From NCBI GenBank assembly GCA_031277255.1, contig JAITMS010000063.1, positions 1-39,880 of the forward strand: 39,880 bases of DNA, written 5' to 3'. This DNA comes from Azonexus sp. (lineage in GTDB: Bacteria; Pseudomonadota; Gammaproteobacteria; Burkholderiales; Rhodocyclaceae). Below the pieces are notes generated by a model. It did no database searches. It was not told the origin of the DNA and was given only the letters and a program-made list of their open reading frames with translations. A program made the position numbers and the translations under genes. Positions 16,626 to 25,728 of the stretch are shown piece by piece (position 1 is the first letter of the stretch; the number at the start of each line of letters is the position of its first letter).

Positions 16626-16654
16626 AGTTTAGCCAGCGTGTTGGTCTTTGTCAC
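16626..16654 (-). promoter_or_regulatory. Candidate sigma-70 promoter of the terY operon
   Basis: On the minus strand GTGACA (16654-16649) and TAAACT (16631-16626) are separated by 17 bases, matching the -35 and -10 consensus at five and four of six positions. It would give a leader of about 110 bases before terY1. That leader holds two copies of TGGAGAAAAG on the minus strand; the one nearer the start codon supplies the Shine-Dalgarno sequence. Sequence match only. Confidence 0.35.
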
Positions 16655-16713
16655 CGGCCATTTCGACGCAGCCAAGCCGGATTTTGTGTGGGCAAAAATT
16701 CCCGATCCCCGAC

Positions 16714-16743
16714 TTGACCGCGCCAGCGGGATTTGTCGACAAT
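16714..16743 (+). promoter_or_regulatory. Candidate sigma-70 promoter of the peroxiredoxin gene
   Basis: TTGACC at 16714-16719 and GACAAT at 16738-16743 are 18 bases apart, matching consensus at five and four of six positions. It would start transcription about 25 bases before the GTG start at 16774. It lies back to back with the candidate terY promoter in the same 263-base intergenic region; nothing else recognisable is present there. Confidence 0.4.
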
Positions 16744-16773
16744 GACCCGCATCCAGCCACCAGGAGTTGCCGC

Positions 16774-17229
16774 GTGCTTGAGACAAAGATTGCCGATTTC
16801 ACCCTGCCCGCTACTGGCGGCCAGACTTTTTCCCTCGCTGCCCAGGCGGGCAAAATTGTCGTCATTTATTTTTACCCCAAGGACAGCACGCCCGGCTGCA
16901 CCAGTGAGGGGCAGCAGTTCCGCGATCTTTACGCTGATTTTCTGGCGGCCAATGCCGTCGTTCTTGGCGTCTCGCGCGACAGTCTGAAGTCGCACGAAAA
17001 TTTCAAGGCCAAACAGTCTTTCCCGTTTGCGCTTGGTTCCGACGCCGACGAGGCCGTCTGCGCGCTGTTCGGCGTCATCAAGGAGAAGATGATGTACGGC
17101 AAGCTCTGCCGGGGCATCGAGCGCAGCACTTTCGTCATCGACCGGAGCGGCGTCTTGCGCCGCGAGTGGCGCGGCGTCAAGGTGCCGGGGCACGCTGAGG
17201 AAGTGCTCGCTTTCGTCAGAAGCCTCTGA
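16774..17229 (+). CDS. bcp: Bcp/PrxQ-type peroxiredoxin
   Basis: The 151-residue thiol peroxidase has the motif FYPKDSTPGCTSEG with peroxidatic Cys42. E. coli Bcp has a resolving Cys five residues on; here that position is Gln47. Another Cys (in DEAVCALFG) and one in GKLCRGIE remain, so a different resolving Cys or a 1-Cys cycle is possible. The enzyme reduces hydroperoxides in the cytoplasm. The GTG start at 16774 is favoured by AGGAG seven bases before it. It is divergent from the ter phosphorylation operon and followed after 41 bases by the PhoH gene. Confidence 0.92.
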   Translation: MLETKIADFTLPATGGQTFSLAAQAGKIVVIYFYPKDSTPGCTSEGQQFRDLYADFLAANAVVLGVSRDSLKSHENFKAKQSFPFALGSDADEAVCALFGVIKEKMMYGKLCRGIERSTFVIDRSGVLRREWRGVKVPGHAEEVLAFVRSL

Positions 17230-17270
17230 TTTCAACCCCGTATTTCAATCCCACTCGACAAAGGTCCGCC

Positions 17271-18689
17271 ATGCCGCGTCAGCCCGCCGCCAAGAAACCC
17301 GTTTTGAGCAAACTGTTCGTTCTCGATACCAATGTCCTGATGCACGATCCGAGTTGTCTGTTCCGGTTTGAGGAACACGACATCTTCCTGCCGATCATGA
17401 CGCTCGAAGAACTCGACAACAACAAGAAGGGCCTCTCCGAAATCGCCCGCAACGCCCGCCAGGCATCGAGAATGCTCGATGACATGCTGGCCGGTAGCGA
17501 TGTCGATATTGACGAGGGCATCGCGCTTTACGGCCCATCGGCGAAGCTCGCCAGTGGCCGCCTCTTTTTGCAGACGGAGGCAATCAGCAGCGAGTTGCCG
17601 CAGGGGCTGCCGACATCCAAGGTCGATAACCAGATTCTTTCCGTCGTCATCCATTTGCAGAAAAAGTTTCCCAAGCGCCCGGTCATTCTGGTGTCGAAAG
17701 ACATCAACATGCGCATCAAATCGCGGGCGCTCAATCTTCTGGCGGAGGATTATTTCAACGACAAGGTGCTTGAAGACACCGATCTGCTCTACACCGGCAC
17801 CCGCGCCCTGCCCGCCGACTTTTGGGAAAAGCATGGCAAGAACATGGAATCGTGGAAAAAGGACTCAAAAACCTATTACAAGGTCAGTGGCCCGCTGTGT
17901 CCGCAATTTCTCGTCAATGAACTGGTCTGGCTGGAAAGCGACGGTTTTGCCGCGATGGTCAAGGAAGCCGTCGGCAAGAAGGCGGTACTGGAAACCCTGA
18001 TTGATTACACGCACCCGAAACATGCCGTGTGGGGCATCACGGCGCGCAACCGCGAGCAGAATTTTGCCCTCAATGTGCTGATGAACCCGGACATCGACTT
18101 TGTCACCCTGGTCGGCCAGGCGGGCACCGGCAAAACCTTGCTGACGCTGGCGGCGGGACTGACGCAAACGCTGGAAACAAAACAGTTCGGCGAAATCATT
18201 ATGACCCGCGTCACCGTGCCGGTCGGCGAGGACATCGGTTTTCTGCCCGGTAGCGAGGAGGAAAAAATGGCCCCGTGGATGGGCGCGCTTGAAGACAACC
18301 TCGAAGTCCTCACCCATTCCGGCGACAGCGGCCCTTACGGCGGCGAGTGGGGCAAGGCGGCGACCAACGACATCCTGCGCGCCAAAATCAAGATCAAGTC
18401 GCTCAATTTCATGCGCGGCCGCACGTTTTTGAAGAAATACCTGATTATCGACGAAGCGCAGAATCTGACGCCGAAGCAGATGAAAACCCTCATCACCCGC
18501 GCCGGTCCCGGCACCAAGGTGGTCTGTCTCGGCAATATCGCGCAGATCGACACGCCCTATCTGACCGAGGGTAGTTCCGGCCTGACTTACGTTGTCGACC
18601 GCTTCAAGGGCTGGCCGCATTCCGGCCATGTCACGCTGCAACGCGGCGAACGCTCGCGGCTGGCCGATCACGCCGCCGAAGTGCTATGA
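17271..18689 (+). CDS. PIN-domain plus PhoH-type ATPase (YlaK-like)
   Basis: The 472-residue protein has an N-terminal PIN nuclease domain (LDTNVLMHDP near residue 18, TLEELD near 44) and a C-terminal PhoH ATPase with Walker A GQAGTGKTLL near 282, VPVGEDIGFLPG near 319 and Walker B YLIIDEAQNL near 389. The PIN-PhoH (PhoH2/YlaK) family is linked to RNA unwinding and cleavage. PIN acidic residues appear present. Length is typical (about 440-480). A strong terminator follows immediately, so it ends the transcript that may start with the peroxiredoxin gene. Confidence 0.93.
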   Translation: MPRQPAAKKPVLSKLFVLDTNVLMHDPSCLFRFEEHDIFLPIMTLEELDNNKKGLSEIARNARQASRMLDDMLAGSDVDIDEGIALYGPSAKLASGRLFLQTEAISSELPQGLPTSKVDNQILSVVIHLQKKFPKRPVILVSKDINMRIKSRALNLLAEDYFNDKVLEDTDLLYTGTRALPADFWEKHGKNMESWKKDSKTYYKVSGPLCPQFLVNELVWLESDGFAAMVKEAVGKKAVLETLIDYTHPKHAVWGITARNREQNFALNVLMNPDIDFVTLVGQAGTGKTLLTLAAGLTQTLETKQFGEIIMTRVTVPVGEDIGFLPGSEEEKMAPWMGALEDNLEVLTHSGDSGPYGGEWGKAATNDILRAKIKIKSLNFMRGRTFLKKYLIIDEAQNLTPKQMKTLITRAGPGTKVVCLGNIAQIDTPYLTEGSSGLTYVVDRFKGWPHSGHVTLQRGERSRLADHAAEVL

Positions 18690-18709
18690 TCGGCGGCAGT
18701 TCAAACGGT

Positions 18710-18740
18710 GGCCGTGTCAGTGACACGGCCTTTTCGTTTC
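18710..18740 (+). terminator. Intrinsic terminator after the PhoH gene
   Basis: GGCCGTGTCA at 18710-18719 pairs perfectly with TGACACGGCC at 18721-18730, followed by TTTTCGTTTC. It begins 21 bases after the PhoH stop codon and fits a rho-independent terminator. It separates this gene from the transglutaminase-fold gene that starts at 18772. Confidence 0.8.
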
Positions 18741-18771
18741 AGCCACGGGCTGTCGCCGTCGGAGAAAATTC

Positions 18772-20019
18772 TTGAAACGCCGTGCCTTTCTCGCCGCGCT
18801 GGGGGCGCTGGCCGCGCTCGCTGAACCGGCGGCGGCCAAACCGGCCAAATCGTCCAAACCCGCCGCCAGGTCGACGGCAAAAAAACCGGCGACCCGGCGC
18901 AAAGCCGCCAGACCCGCTGCCGCCAAACCCGCCGCCCCGGAACCCAGCCCGGTTCATACCGCCGACAAGCCGATCATCGACAACCCGCCCAAAGGCACCT
19001 CCGCCGCCCGTCTGCCGCCGGTCAGGGCGGAACAGCCGCCGAGCGAATGGACGACCTGGGAAACCGTCACCACCGTCAACCTGCGCGACCAGGAAGGCGC
19101 TTGCAAACTGTGGCTGCCCCTGCCGCTCAACCAGGACACGCTGTTTCAGCGCACCCTCGGCTACGCTTGGCAAGGCAACGCCAGCCGCGCCAGCATGAGC
19201 CGCCAGCCCGACGGCGAGCTTGAAGTGTTTACCAGCGAATGGGGCGACGCCAAGGCCGGCCAACTGCAACTGACAACGCGGGTGATGACCGCCGACCGGC
19301 ATTTCGATGTCGCCAAACGCACGGTCGCGCCGGAGCGCGAAGACATCCTCCGCCGCAACTTGCAGGAATCGGCGCTGATGCCCAATGACGGGCTGGCTTT
19401 CCAGTTGGGCGAGCGCATTCTTGGCCGGGTCAAAGACCCGCTGGCGCAGGCCAAGGCCATTTACGACTGGGTGGTCGACAACGCCATCTACGACCCCGTT
19501 TTGCCCGGCTGCGGCAGCGGCGATGTCCGCCAGCAGCTTATCAGCGGCCAGTATGGCGGCGGCTCGGCGGACATCGCCGGTTTGTTCGTCGCCCTCTGCC
19601 GCGCCATCGGCATTCCCGCCCGCTGCGTTTTCGGCCTGCGGATCGGGCCGTCGCGGCTGTTTCGCAGCTTGGGCCTGACCGACGACGACGCCACCCACGG
19701 CCAGCATGTCCGCGCCGAGTTCTACATCCCCGGCTATGCCTGGATTCCGGTCGATCCCGCCGATGTTCGCCGGGCCATCGTCATTGAAAATCTCAACGAT
19801 CAGGACAGCCGCCTGCCCGCCCTCAAAAAAGTGCTGTTCGGCGTCTGGGAAATGAACTGGATCGCTTACAACGTCGGCATCGACATCACCCTCGACGGCG
19901 CTGACGCACCCGTGCCTTTTCTGCTCCTGCCGCGCCTGCAAACGCCGGGCGGCACGCTCGACGGCAGCGACCCGGCGGCCATCCGCTACCGCATCAGCGC
20001 CCGCCAGATCAGTGCCTAG
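18772..20019 (+). CDS. Transglutaminase-fold exported protein with Ser in place of the catalytic Cys
   Basis: The 415-residue protein begins MKRRAFLAALGALAALAEPA, a likely twin-arginine or Sec signal, followed by an Ala/Lys/Pro-rich linker to about residue 60. The C-terminal half has a transglutaminase-like core: KAIYDWVVDNAIYDP near 226, GGGSADIAGLFVALCRAIGIPAR near 262, HVRAEFY near 312 and WIPVDPADV near 324. In this family the motif usually reads GxCxD; here the Cys is Ser265 (codon TCG at 19564), while His312 and Asp328 remain. It may be a non-catalytic binding protein. The TTG start is supported by GGAG at 18761-18764. Confidence 0.8.
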   Translation: MKRRAFLAALGALAALAEPAAAKPAKSSKPAARSTAKKPATRRKAARPAAAKPAAPEPSPVHTADKPIIDNPPKGTSAARLPPVRAEQPPSEWTTWETVTTVNLRDQEGACKLWLPLPLNQDTLFQRTLGYAWQGNASRASMSRQPDGELEVFTSEWGDAKAGQLQLTTRVMTADRHFDVAKRTVAPEREDILRRNLQESALMPNDGLAFQLGERILGRVKDPLAQAKAIYDWVVDNAIYDPVLPGCGSGDVRQQLISGQYGGGSADIAGLFVALCRAIGIPARCVFGLRIGPSRLFRSLGLTDDDATHGQHVRAEFYIPGYAWIPVDPADVRRAIVIENLNDQDSRLPALKKVLFGVWEMNWIAYNVGIDITLDGADAPVPFLLLPRLQTPGGTLDGSDPAAIRYRISARQISA

Positions 20020-20064
20020 AACGGCTTTGATTCAAGTAACCCTGGTGGACATACGCCGCATTTT

Positions 20065-20097
20065 GCCCCCCTCCCCCCTCGTGGAGAGGAGAGGGGC
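20065..20097. repeat. Degenerate GC-rich palindromic repeat
   Basis: A run of C and CT residues is followed by CTCGTGGAGAGGAGAGGGG, forming an imperfect inverted repeat. It resembles the two perfect copies at 25621-25720 (CCCCTCTCCC, five bases, GGGAGAGGGG). It lies between the converging transglutaminase-fold and thiolase genes, where it could also act in transcript ending. Confidence 0.55.
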
Positions 20098-20117
20098 TTT
20101 GGGCGGCACAATCCCCG

Positions 20118-21299
<1,182 letters not shown>

Positions 21300-21338
21300 G
21301 TGACACTCCTTTGTAAGAACTTTTTGCCAAACCCTTCC

Positions 21339-22262
21339 TCAGCCCGCCAGCCCGGCGAGCCACCACAGGAACAACACCAACATCCACAATACCGTGGCGC
21401 GCCAGACGAGGCCGACGGCGCTTTGCATGAAATCGGCATTGGGCGGCTCGCCCAAGCCCAGTTCGGCGCCACCGGCGGCTTCCGTGCCTTCGACCACGGG
21501 CCGCCCCAACTGGACGCCCAAAGCGCCAGCGCCGCTGGCCAGAACGACGCCTGAATCGGGGTCCGGCCAGTAGGCGGGCTGCGTCCGCCAGCAATGAACG
21601 CTGTCCTCGAAGTCGCCAACGGCGGCAAAGGCCGCTGCTGTCGCCCGCATCGGCAACCAGTCGATGATACCGAAAAGACGGCGGGCAAAGCGGGCAAATT
21701 CTCCGTCCTCCTCATCATCGGCTTTACCCCAACGCTCGCGCAGCACGACGGCGAGGCGATAGAGGACAGCGCCGCACGGGCCGGGCAAGATGACAAACCA
21801 CAAGAGCACGGCGAAAACATGGCGATGCGCGGCCAGCAGCGCTGCTTCGATGGTCTGGCGGGCGATTTCCTCGGCGGAAAGGCCGCTGGTCGGGCGCTCC
21901 AGCCAATCGCCAAGCAGTTCGCGGGCGCGGGAGATGTCATCGAGGCGCAAAGCCATCTGGATACGGGTGTAGTGATGGCTGAACTGGCGAAAACCCATAG
22001 TCAGATAGAGGACGCCGACATTGAGCAGCCAGGCGAGCAGCGGGCTGATCCGGTAGAGAAAAACATAAACGGCGGCCAGCAGAAGCACCGGCGGCAACAG
22101 GGCAAAGCCCCAGGCGAGCAGCGCGTGATGGCGGCCACCGGCGTTGCAGCGCGCAGCGATGAAATCCGCCCAGACGGCGAGCGGTTCGGCGACCAGACGG
22201 CGGTAATTGAGCGGTTGCAGTTGTTCGATGAGAAAAACCGCAATCAGCGAAAAAAAACTCAT
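21339..22262 (-). CDS. CobD/CbiB-family membrane protein
   Basis: The 307-residue protein starts MSFFSLIAVFLIEQLQPL and has several membrane segments, including LLAWGFALLPPVLLLAAVYVF and FAVLLWFVILPGPCGAVLYR. The LTMGFRQFSHHYT motif and ARELLGDW are typical of the CobD/CbiB-like proteins of betaproteobacteria. True CobD attaches aminopropanol to cobyric acid; this branch lies away from other cobalamin genes and its function is unproven, and AmpE shares the fold. The ATG at 22262 is preferred to the longer frame from 22334 because it begins the first membrane helix. It lies 26 bases after the Nudix gene. Confidence 0.8.
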   Translation of the reverse strand: MSFFSLIAVFLIEQLQPLNYRRLVAEPLAVWADFIAARCNAGGRHHALLAWGFALLPPVLLLAAVYVFLYRISPLLAWLLNVGVLYLTMGFRQFSHHYTRIQMALRLDDISRARELLGDWLERPTSGLSAEEIARQTIEAALLAAHRHVFAVLLWFVILPGPCGAVLYRLAVVLRERWGKADDEEDGEFARFARRLFGIIDWLPMRATAAAFAAVGDFEDSVHCWRTQPAYWPDPDSGVVLASGAGALGVQLGRPVVEGTEAAGGAELGLGEPPNADFMQSAVGLVWRATVLWMLVLFLWWLAGLAG

Positions 22263-22288
22263 GGGGCCAATGCCGGAGCGGGTTCGTC

Positions 22289-22903
22289 TTAAACCGTCAA
22301 GATACCACAAGGCGGCGCGTCCTGGCGGCCCCAACGCTCGCTCAGGGAACGGATCATGCCCGCGGTCGCGCCCCAGATGAAGTGACCGTCATAGGGCATG
22401 GCGTAATAGTGGCGCAAGGCCCCGCGATAGTGCGCCGCGTGCTGCTGGTGGTTGGCCGGGTCGAGCAGAAAGGCGAGCGGCACCTCAAACACCTCGGCCA
22501 CCTCGAAGGGATCGGGATGCAAGACCAGCGGCGGTTCGACCAACGCAACCACGGGCGTGACGCGAAACCCCGTACCGGTACGGTATTCCGGCAGAAAGCC
22601 GAGAATCTCGACCTGCTCACGGGGCAGCCCGATTTCTTCTTCGCTTTCGCGCAGCGCCGTCTCGATCGGCGAAGTGTCCACCGCCTCGACGCGCCCGCCG
22701 GGAAAGCTGACCTGCCCGGCATGGTCGCGCAGATGGGCGGTACGCTGGGTGAGCAGCACGGTGGCCCGCGCCGGATGACGGACAATGGGAAAGAGGACGG
22801 CGGCAGGCGTCAGAATTTGTCCGGGCGCGCCATCCTCCTCGACAAAATCAGCCGTCGGCTCGGCGAGCAGGCTGGCTTTCAGGCGCTGCCGGTCAATCAT
22901 CAT
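22289..22903 (-). CDS. Nudix hydrolase, CoA-diphosphatase type
   Basis: The 204-residue protein contains a full Nudix box at residues 69-93 (GGRVEAV, then ETALRESEEEIGL) preceded by the CoA-pyrophosphatase signature LLTQRTAHLRDHAGQVSFPG. Such enzymes (NudL-like) hydrolyse CoA and its derivatives to phosphopantetheine and 3',5'-ADP. All Nudix Glu ligands for Mg2+ are present. Tandem ATGs at 22903 and 22900 leave the exact start open by one residue. It lies 15 bases after the retropepsin-like gene. Confidence 0.9.
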   Translation of the reverse strand: MMIDRQRLKASLLAEPTADFVEEDGAPGQILTPAAVLFPIVRHPARATVLLTQRTAHLRDHAGQVSFPGGRVEAVDTSPIETALRESEEEIGLPREQVEILGFLPEYRTGTGFRVTPVVALVEPPLVLHPDPFEVAEVFEVPLAFLLDPANHQQHAAHYRGALRHYYAMPYDGHFIWGATAGMIRSLSERWGRQDAPPCGILTV

Positions 22904-22918
22904 GCGCTGGCCGCAACC

Positions 22919-23572
22919 CTAGAACCTTTGGCGGAGCGTCATGGTGCTGCCAACGCGCTGCATGTCGGTACGATTGAGAAAACTCATGCCGAGCAGGGCC
23001 ATCGGCATGTCACTTTTGTGGATCACCGCCTCAACCTGATGCAGCGTGATGCCGCCGATACTGACGGTATCGAGCCAGATTCGGCTCACTTCGACATGAC
23101 CGTTGGCAGTCTGCGCCATGCCTTTCTGACCACGGCTGTAATCCAGACCGAGACGGCGGGCATCGCTGGCGCCGATAGAAATCATGGTCGCCCCGGTATC
23201 CACCATGAAACGAATCGAGCCGCCATTGACCGTCCCGGTGGCATAGAAATGCCCCCGCGCATCGGCGGTCAGTACGACCTTGCCATCGGACGGTACGTTA
23301 ACGGCATAATGACCGATACGCAGCAGCTTTTTCTGGCCACCAATTTCAATGGTCGCCTGCTCGCCTTGAATGGACAACAGCTTGACGCCCTCCAGCGATT
23401 CGCCGATACGGACCGCTTCCGGCTCGCCGCCGTTGATGATGAGCATCGCCTTGCTGCCGAAGATACCGGCCAGCGCAACTTCCTGCGCCTGTAGCGGCGA
23501 GGCTGGCAGCAACAGCCCGGCGAGCAGGGCGGTCAGGCCAAGGCCCCGCTGTGATTTTCCGTTTTTTGCCAT
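22919..23572 (-). CDS. Exported retropepsin-like aspartic protease, TIGR02281 type
   Basis: The 217-residue protein has an N-terminal signal segment (GLGLTALLAGLLLPASPLQA) and a C-terminal single-lobe aspartic protease domain with FMVDTGATMISIG near residue 123 and ALLGMSFLNR near 198. As in retroviral proteases, the active enzyme would be a homodimer with one Asp from each chain, here in the periplasm or at the membrane. The family is widespread in proteobacteria and its substrates are unknown. The start MAKNGKSQRG at 23572 directly precedes the signal; a longer frame to 23686 is rejected because it would bury the signal. Confidence 0.85.
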   Translation of the reverse strand: MAKNGKSQRGLGLTALLAGLLLPASPLQAQEVALAGIFGSKAMLIINGGEPEAVRIGESLEGVKLLSIQGEQATIEIGGQKKLLRIGHYAVNVPSDGKVVLTADARGHFYATGTVNGGSIRFMVDTGATMISIGASDARRLGLDYSRGQKGMAQTANGHVEVSRIWLDTVSIGGITLHQVEAVIHKSDMPMALLGMSFLNRTDMQRVGSTMTLRQRF

Positions 23573-23624
23573 GTTCAGCCACCTCCCCACAAACTCTGTC
23601 ACGTCCACCCGCGCCGCTTGCCGC

Positions 23625-24119
23625 TCAGTCGCGGAAATTACCGTATTTGACCGGAAAATCCGTAATCGACTTTTTGATGAGCGCAATGCACGCCTGCAAA
23701 TCGTCGCGCTTGGCGCCCTGAACGCGCACGGCGTCGCCCTGGATCGACGCCTGCACTTTCAGCCTGGCGTCCTTGACCAGCTTGACGATCTTTTTGGCCA
23801 TCTCGCTTTCAATGCCGAGTTTGATCTTCAATTCCTGCTTGACCTTGTTGCCGGAAACCTTCTGCACCGGCTGCGCGTCCAGCCGCTTGGTGCTCTCCGC
23901 CTCCTTCTTTTCCATCGCCGGAAAGAGGATGTCCTTGATCTGGCCAAGCTGAAAATCGGAATCGCCCCAGAGCGTGATGAGCTTGTCTTTCTCGCTCAAC
24001 TCGACCCTGGCGCTGCTGCCTTTGAAGTCGTAGCGGTTGTCGATCTGGCGGGCGGCGACGTCGATGGCGTTTTTCAAGGCCACCATGTCGGCTTCGGAGG
24101 TGAAATCAAAAGAAGGCAT
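23625..24119 (-). CDS. yajQ: YajQ-family nucleotide-binding protein
   Basis: The 164-residue protein begins MPSFDFTSEADMVALKNAID and contains RYDFKGSSA, KRLDAQPVQKVSGN and VQGAKRDDLQACI, all hallmarks of YajQ. Full family length. Members bind cyclic di-GMP in Xanthomonas and Pseudomonas and bind RNA or nucleotides elsewhere; the protein is cytosolic. It follows DUF2788 after five bases and is probably co-transcribed with it. Confidence 0.95.
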   Translation of the reverse strand: MPSFDFTSEADMVALKNAIDVAARQIDNRYDFKGSSARVELSEKDKLITLWGDSDFQLGQIKDILFPAMEKKEAESTKRLDAQPVQKVSGNKVKQELKIKLGIESEMAKKIVKLVKDARLKVQASIQGDAVRVQGAKRDDLQACIALIKKSITDFPVKYGNFRD

Positions 24120-24124
24120 GGCTT

Positions 24125-24349
24125 TTAGATTCCCCAGATTTTCTGGATCACTGATTTGGCGATGAAGCCCAGCATACCGAAAGCGAGCACGAAGAACAGG
24201 ACAAAGGTGCCGGTTTTGCCCGCTTTCGACTTCCAGGCGATTTCGCCGATGATGAAAAGCATGAACAGAATGAAGGCGCCAACACCCCAGGTGGAGAAGA
24301 AATCGGAAATCTGCTCCTCGGTCAGGCCAAACAGGGTGCCGTCTTCCAT
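24125..24349 (-). CDS. Small membrane protein, DUF2788 family
   Basis: The 74-residue protein has two hydrophobic helices (GAFILFMLFIIGEIAW and FVLFFVLAFGMLGFIA) separated by a basic KSKAGK loop. The N-terminus EEQISDFFSTWGVG and length match DUF2788, a family of uncharacterised inner membrane proteins in betaproteobacteria often found beside yajQ. It lies three bases after argG and five before yajQ on the minus strand. No function is known. Confidence 0.8.
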   Translation of the reverse strand: MEDGTLFGLTEEQISDFFSTWGVGAFILFMLFIIGEIAWKSKAGKTGTFVLFFVLAFGMLGFIAKSVIQKIWGI

Positions 24350-24352
24350 GAT

Positions 24353-25582
24353 TTACCCCTTGCGCGCCCGCAGATTGGCGGCGATCCGCATGCGCAGCGC
24401 ATTGAGTTTGATGAAGCCGCCCGCATCCTTCTGGTCGTAAGCCCCGGCGTCGTCCTCGAAAGTGGCGATGGTCGGGTCGAACAGCGAATCGGCCCGGGAA
24501 TCGCGGCCAACGACGATGACGTTGCCCTTGTACAGCTTGACGCGCACCCGGCCATTGACGTTCTGCTGCGTATGGTCGATCAGCGTTTGCAACGCCGCCC
24601 GTTCAGGACTCCACCAGTAACCGTTATAGACGAGGCTGGCGTAACGCGGCATGAGATCGTCCTTCAAGTGGGCGACTTCGCGGTCGAGCGTCAGCGATTC
24701 GATGGCGCGGTGCGCCTTGAGCATGATCGTGCCGCCCGGCGTTTCATAACAGCCGCGCGACTTCATGCCGACGTAGCGGTTTTCGACCAGATCGAGGCGG
24801 CCGATGCCGTGCTTGCCGCCGAGGCGATTGAGTTCAAACAGCACATCGTGGGCGGCCATTTTCTGACCATTGAGCGCCACCGGGTCGCCCCGCGCGTATT
24901 CGATTTCCAGATATTCGGCGGCGTCCGGGGCCTGTTCCGGGCTGACGGTCCACCGCCACATTTCTGCCTCGGCCTCAGCCATCGGGTCTTCGAGATGACG
25001 GCCTTCGTAGGAAATATGCAGCAGATTGGCATCCATCGAATAGGGCGAACCGCCCGCCTTATGCTTCATCTCGACCGGGATGCCGTGTTTTTCGGCATAG
25101 GCCAGCAGTTTCTCGCGCGACAGCAAATCCCACTCGCGCCACGGCGCAATGATTTTGACGCCGGGTTTCAAGGCATAAGCGCCCAGTTCAAAACGCACCT
25201 GATCGTTGCCCTTGCCCGTCGCCCCGTGCGAAATGGCGTCAGCCCCGGTCAGATTGGCGATCTCGATCAGGCGCTGGGCGATCAAGGGCCGGGCAATCGA
25301 GGTGCCAAGCAGGTATTCGCCCTCATAAACGGCATTGCAGCGGAACATCGGAAAAACGAAATCGCGGACAAATTCCTCGCGCAAATCGTCGATAAAAATA
25401 TTTTCCGGCTTGATGCCCGCTTTCAAAGCCTTGGCCCGCGCGGGTTCCAACTCTTCGCCCTGACCGAGATCGGCGGTGAAGGTGACGATTTCGCAGTGAT
25501 AAACATCCTGCAACCATTTCAGGATCACCGAGGTATCCAGACCGCCGGAGTAGGCGAGAACCACTTTTTTCACGTCGCTCAT
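24353..25582 (-). CDS. argG: Argininosuccinate synthase
   Basis: The 409-residue enzyme begins [20 protein letters not shown] with the PP-loop SGGLDTS, and has [23 protein letters not shown] and [11 protein letters not shown]. Length is standard. It joins citrulline and aspartate with ATP to make argininosuccinate, the seventh step of arginine synthesis. It follows argD-argF on the same strand, but the 146-base gap to argF is filled by palindromic repeats that could tune expression between the two. Confidence 0.97.
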   Translation of the reverse strand: MSDVKKVVLAYSGGLDTSVILKWLQDVYHCEIVTFTADLGQGEELEPARAKALKAGIKPENIFIDDLREEFVRDFVFPMFRCNAVYEGEYLLGTSIARPLIAQRLIEIANLTGADAISHGATGKGNDQVRFELGAYALKPGVKIIAPWREWDLLSREKLLAYAEKHGIPVEMKHKAGGSPYSMDANLLHISYEGRHLEDPMAEAEAEMWRWTVSPEQAPDAAEYLEIEYARGDPVALNGQKMAAHDVLFELNRLGGKHGIGRLDLVENRYVGMKSRGCYETPGGTIMLKAHRAIESLTLDREVAHLKDDLMPRYASLVYNGYWWSPERAALQTLIDHTQQNVNGRVRVKLYKGNVIVVGRDSRADSLFDPTIATFEDDAGAYDQKDAGGFIKLNALRMRIAANLRARKG

Positions 25583-25620
25583 TTTCTTCCCTTCAATTTT
25601 GCAAAATACTCAAGACACTC

Positions 25621-25720
25621 CCCCTCTCCCTTGATGGGAGAGGGGCAGGGGGAGAGGGTGAAGGCATGCCGCAAGCGCCAGCCCCCTCTCCCCAACCCCT
25701 CTCCCACGAGGGGAGAGGGG
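25621..25720. repeat. Pair of perfect GC-rich palindromes between argF and argG
   Basis: Two copies of the same unit are present: CCCCTCTCCC, five bases, GGGAGAGGGG at 25621-25645, and again at 25696-25720. The loops differ (TTGAT and ACGAG). Half-units lie between them (CAGGGGGAGAGGG near 25646 and CCCCCTCTCCCC near 25682). They resemble dispersed REP-like elements of Gram-negative genomes, and a degenerate copy occurs at 20065-20097. They fill the gap between argF and argG and would form strong hairpins in mRNA. Confidence 0.85.
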
Positions 25721-25728
25721 CTATCCAT

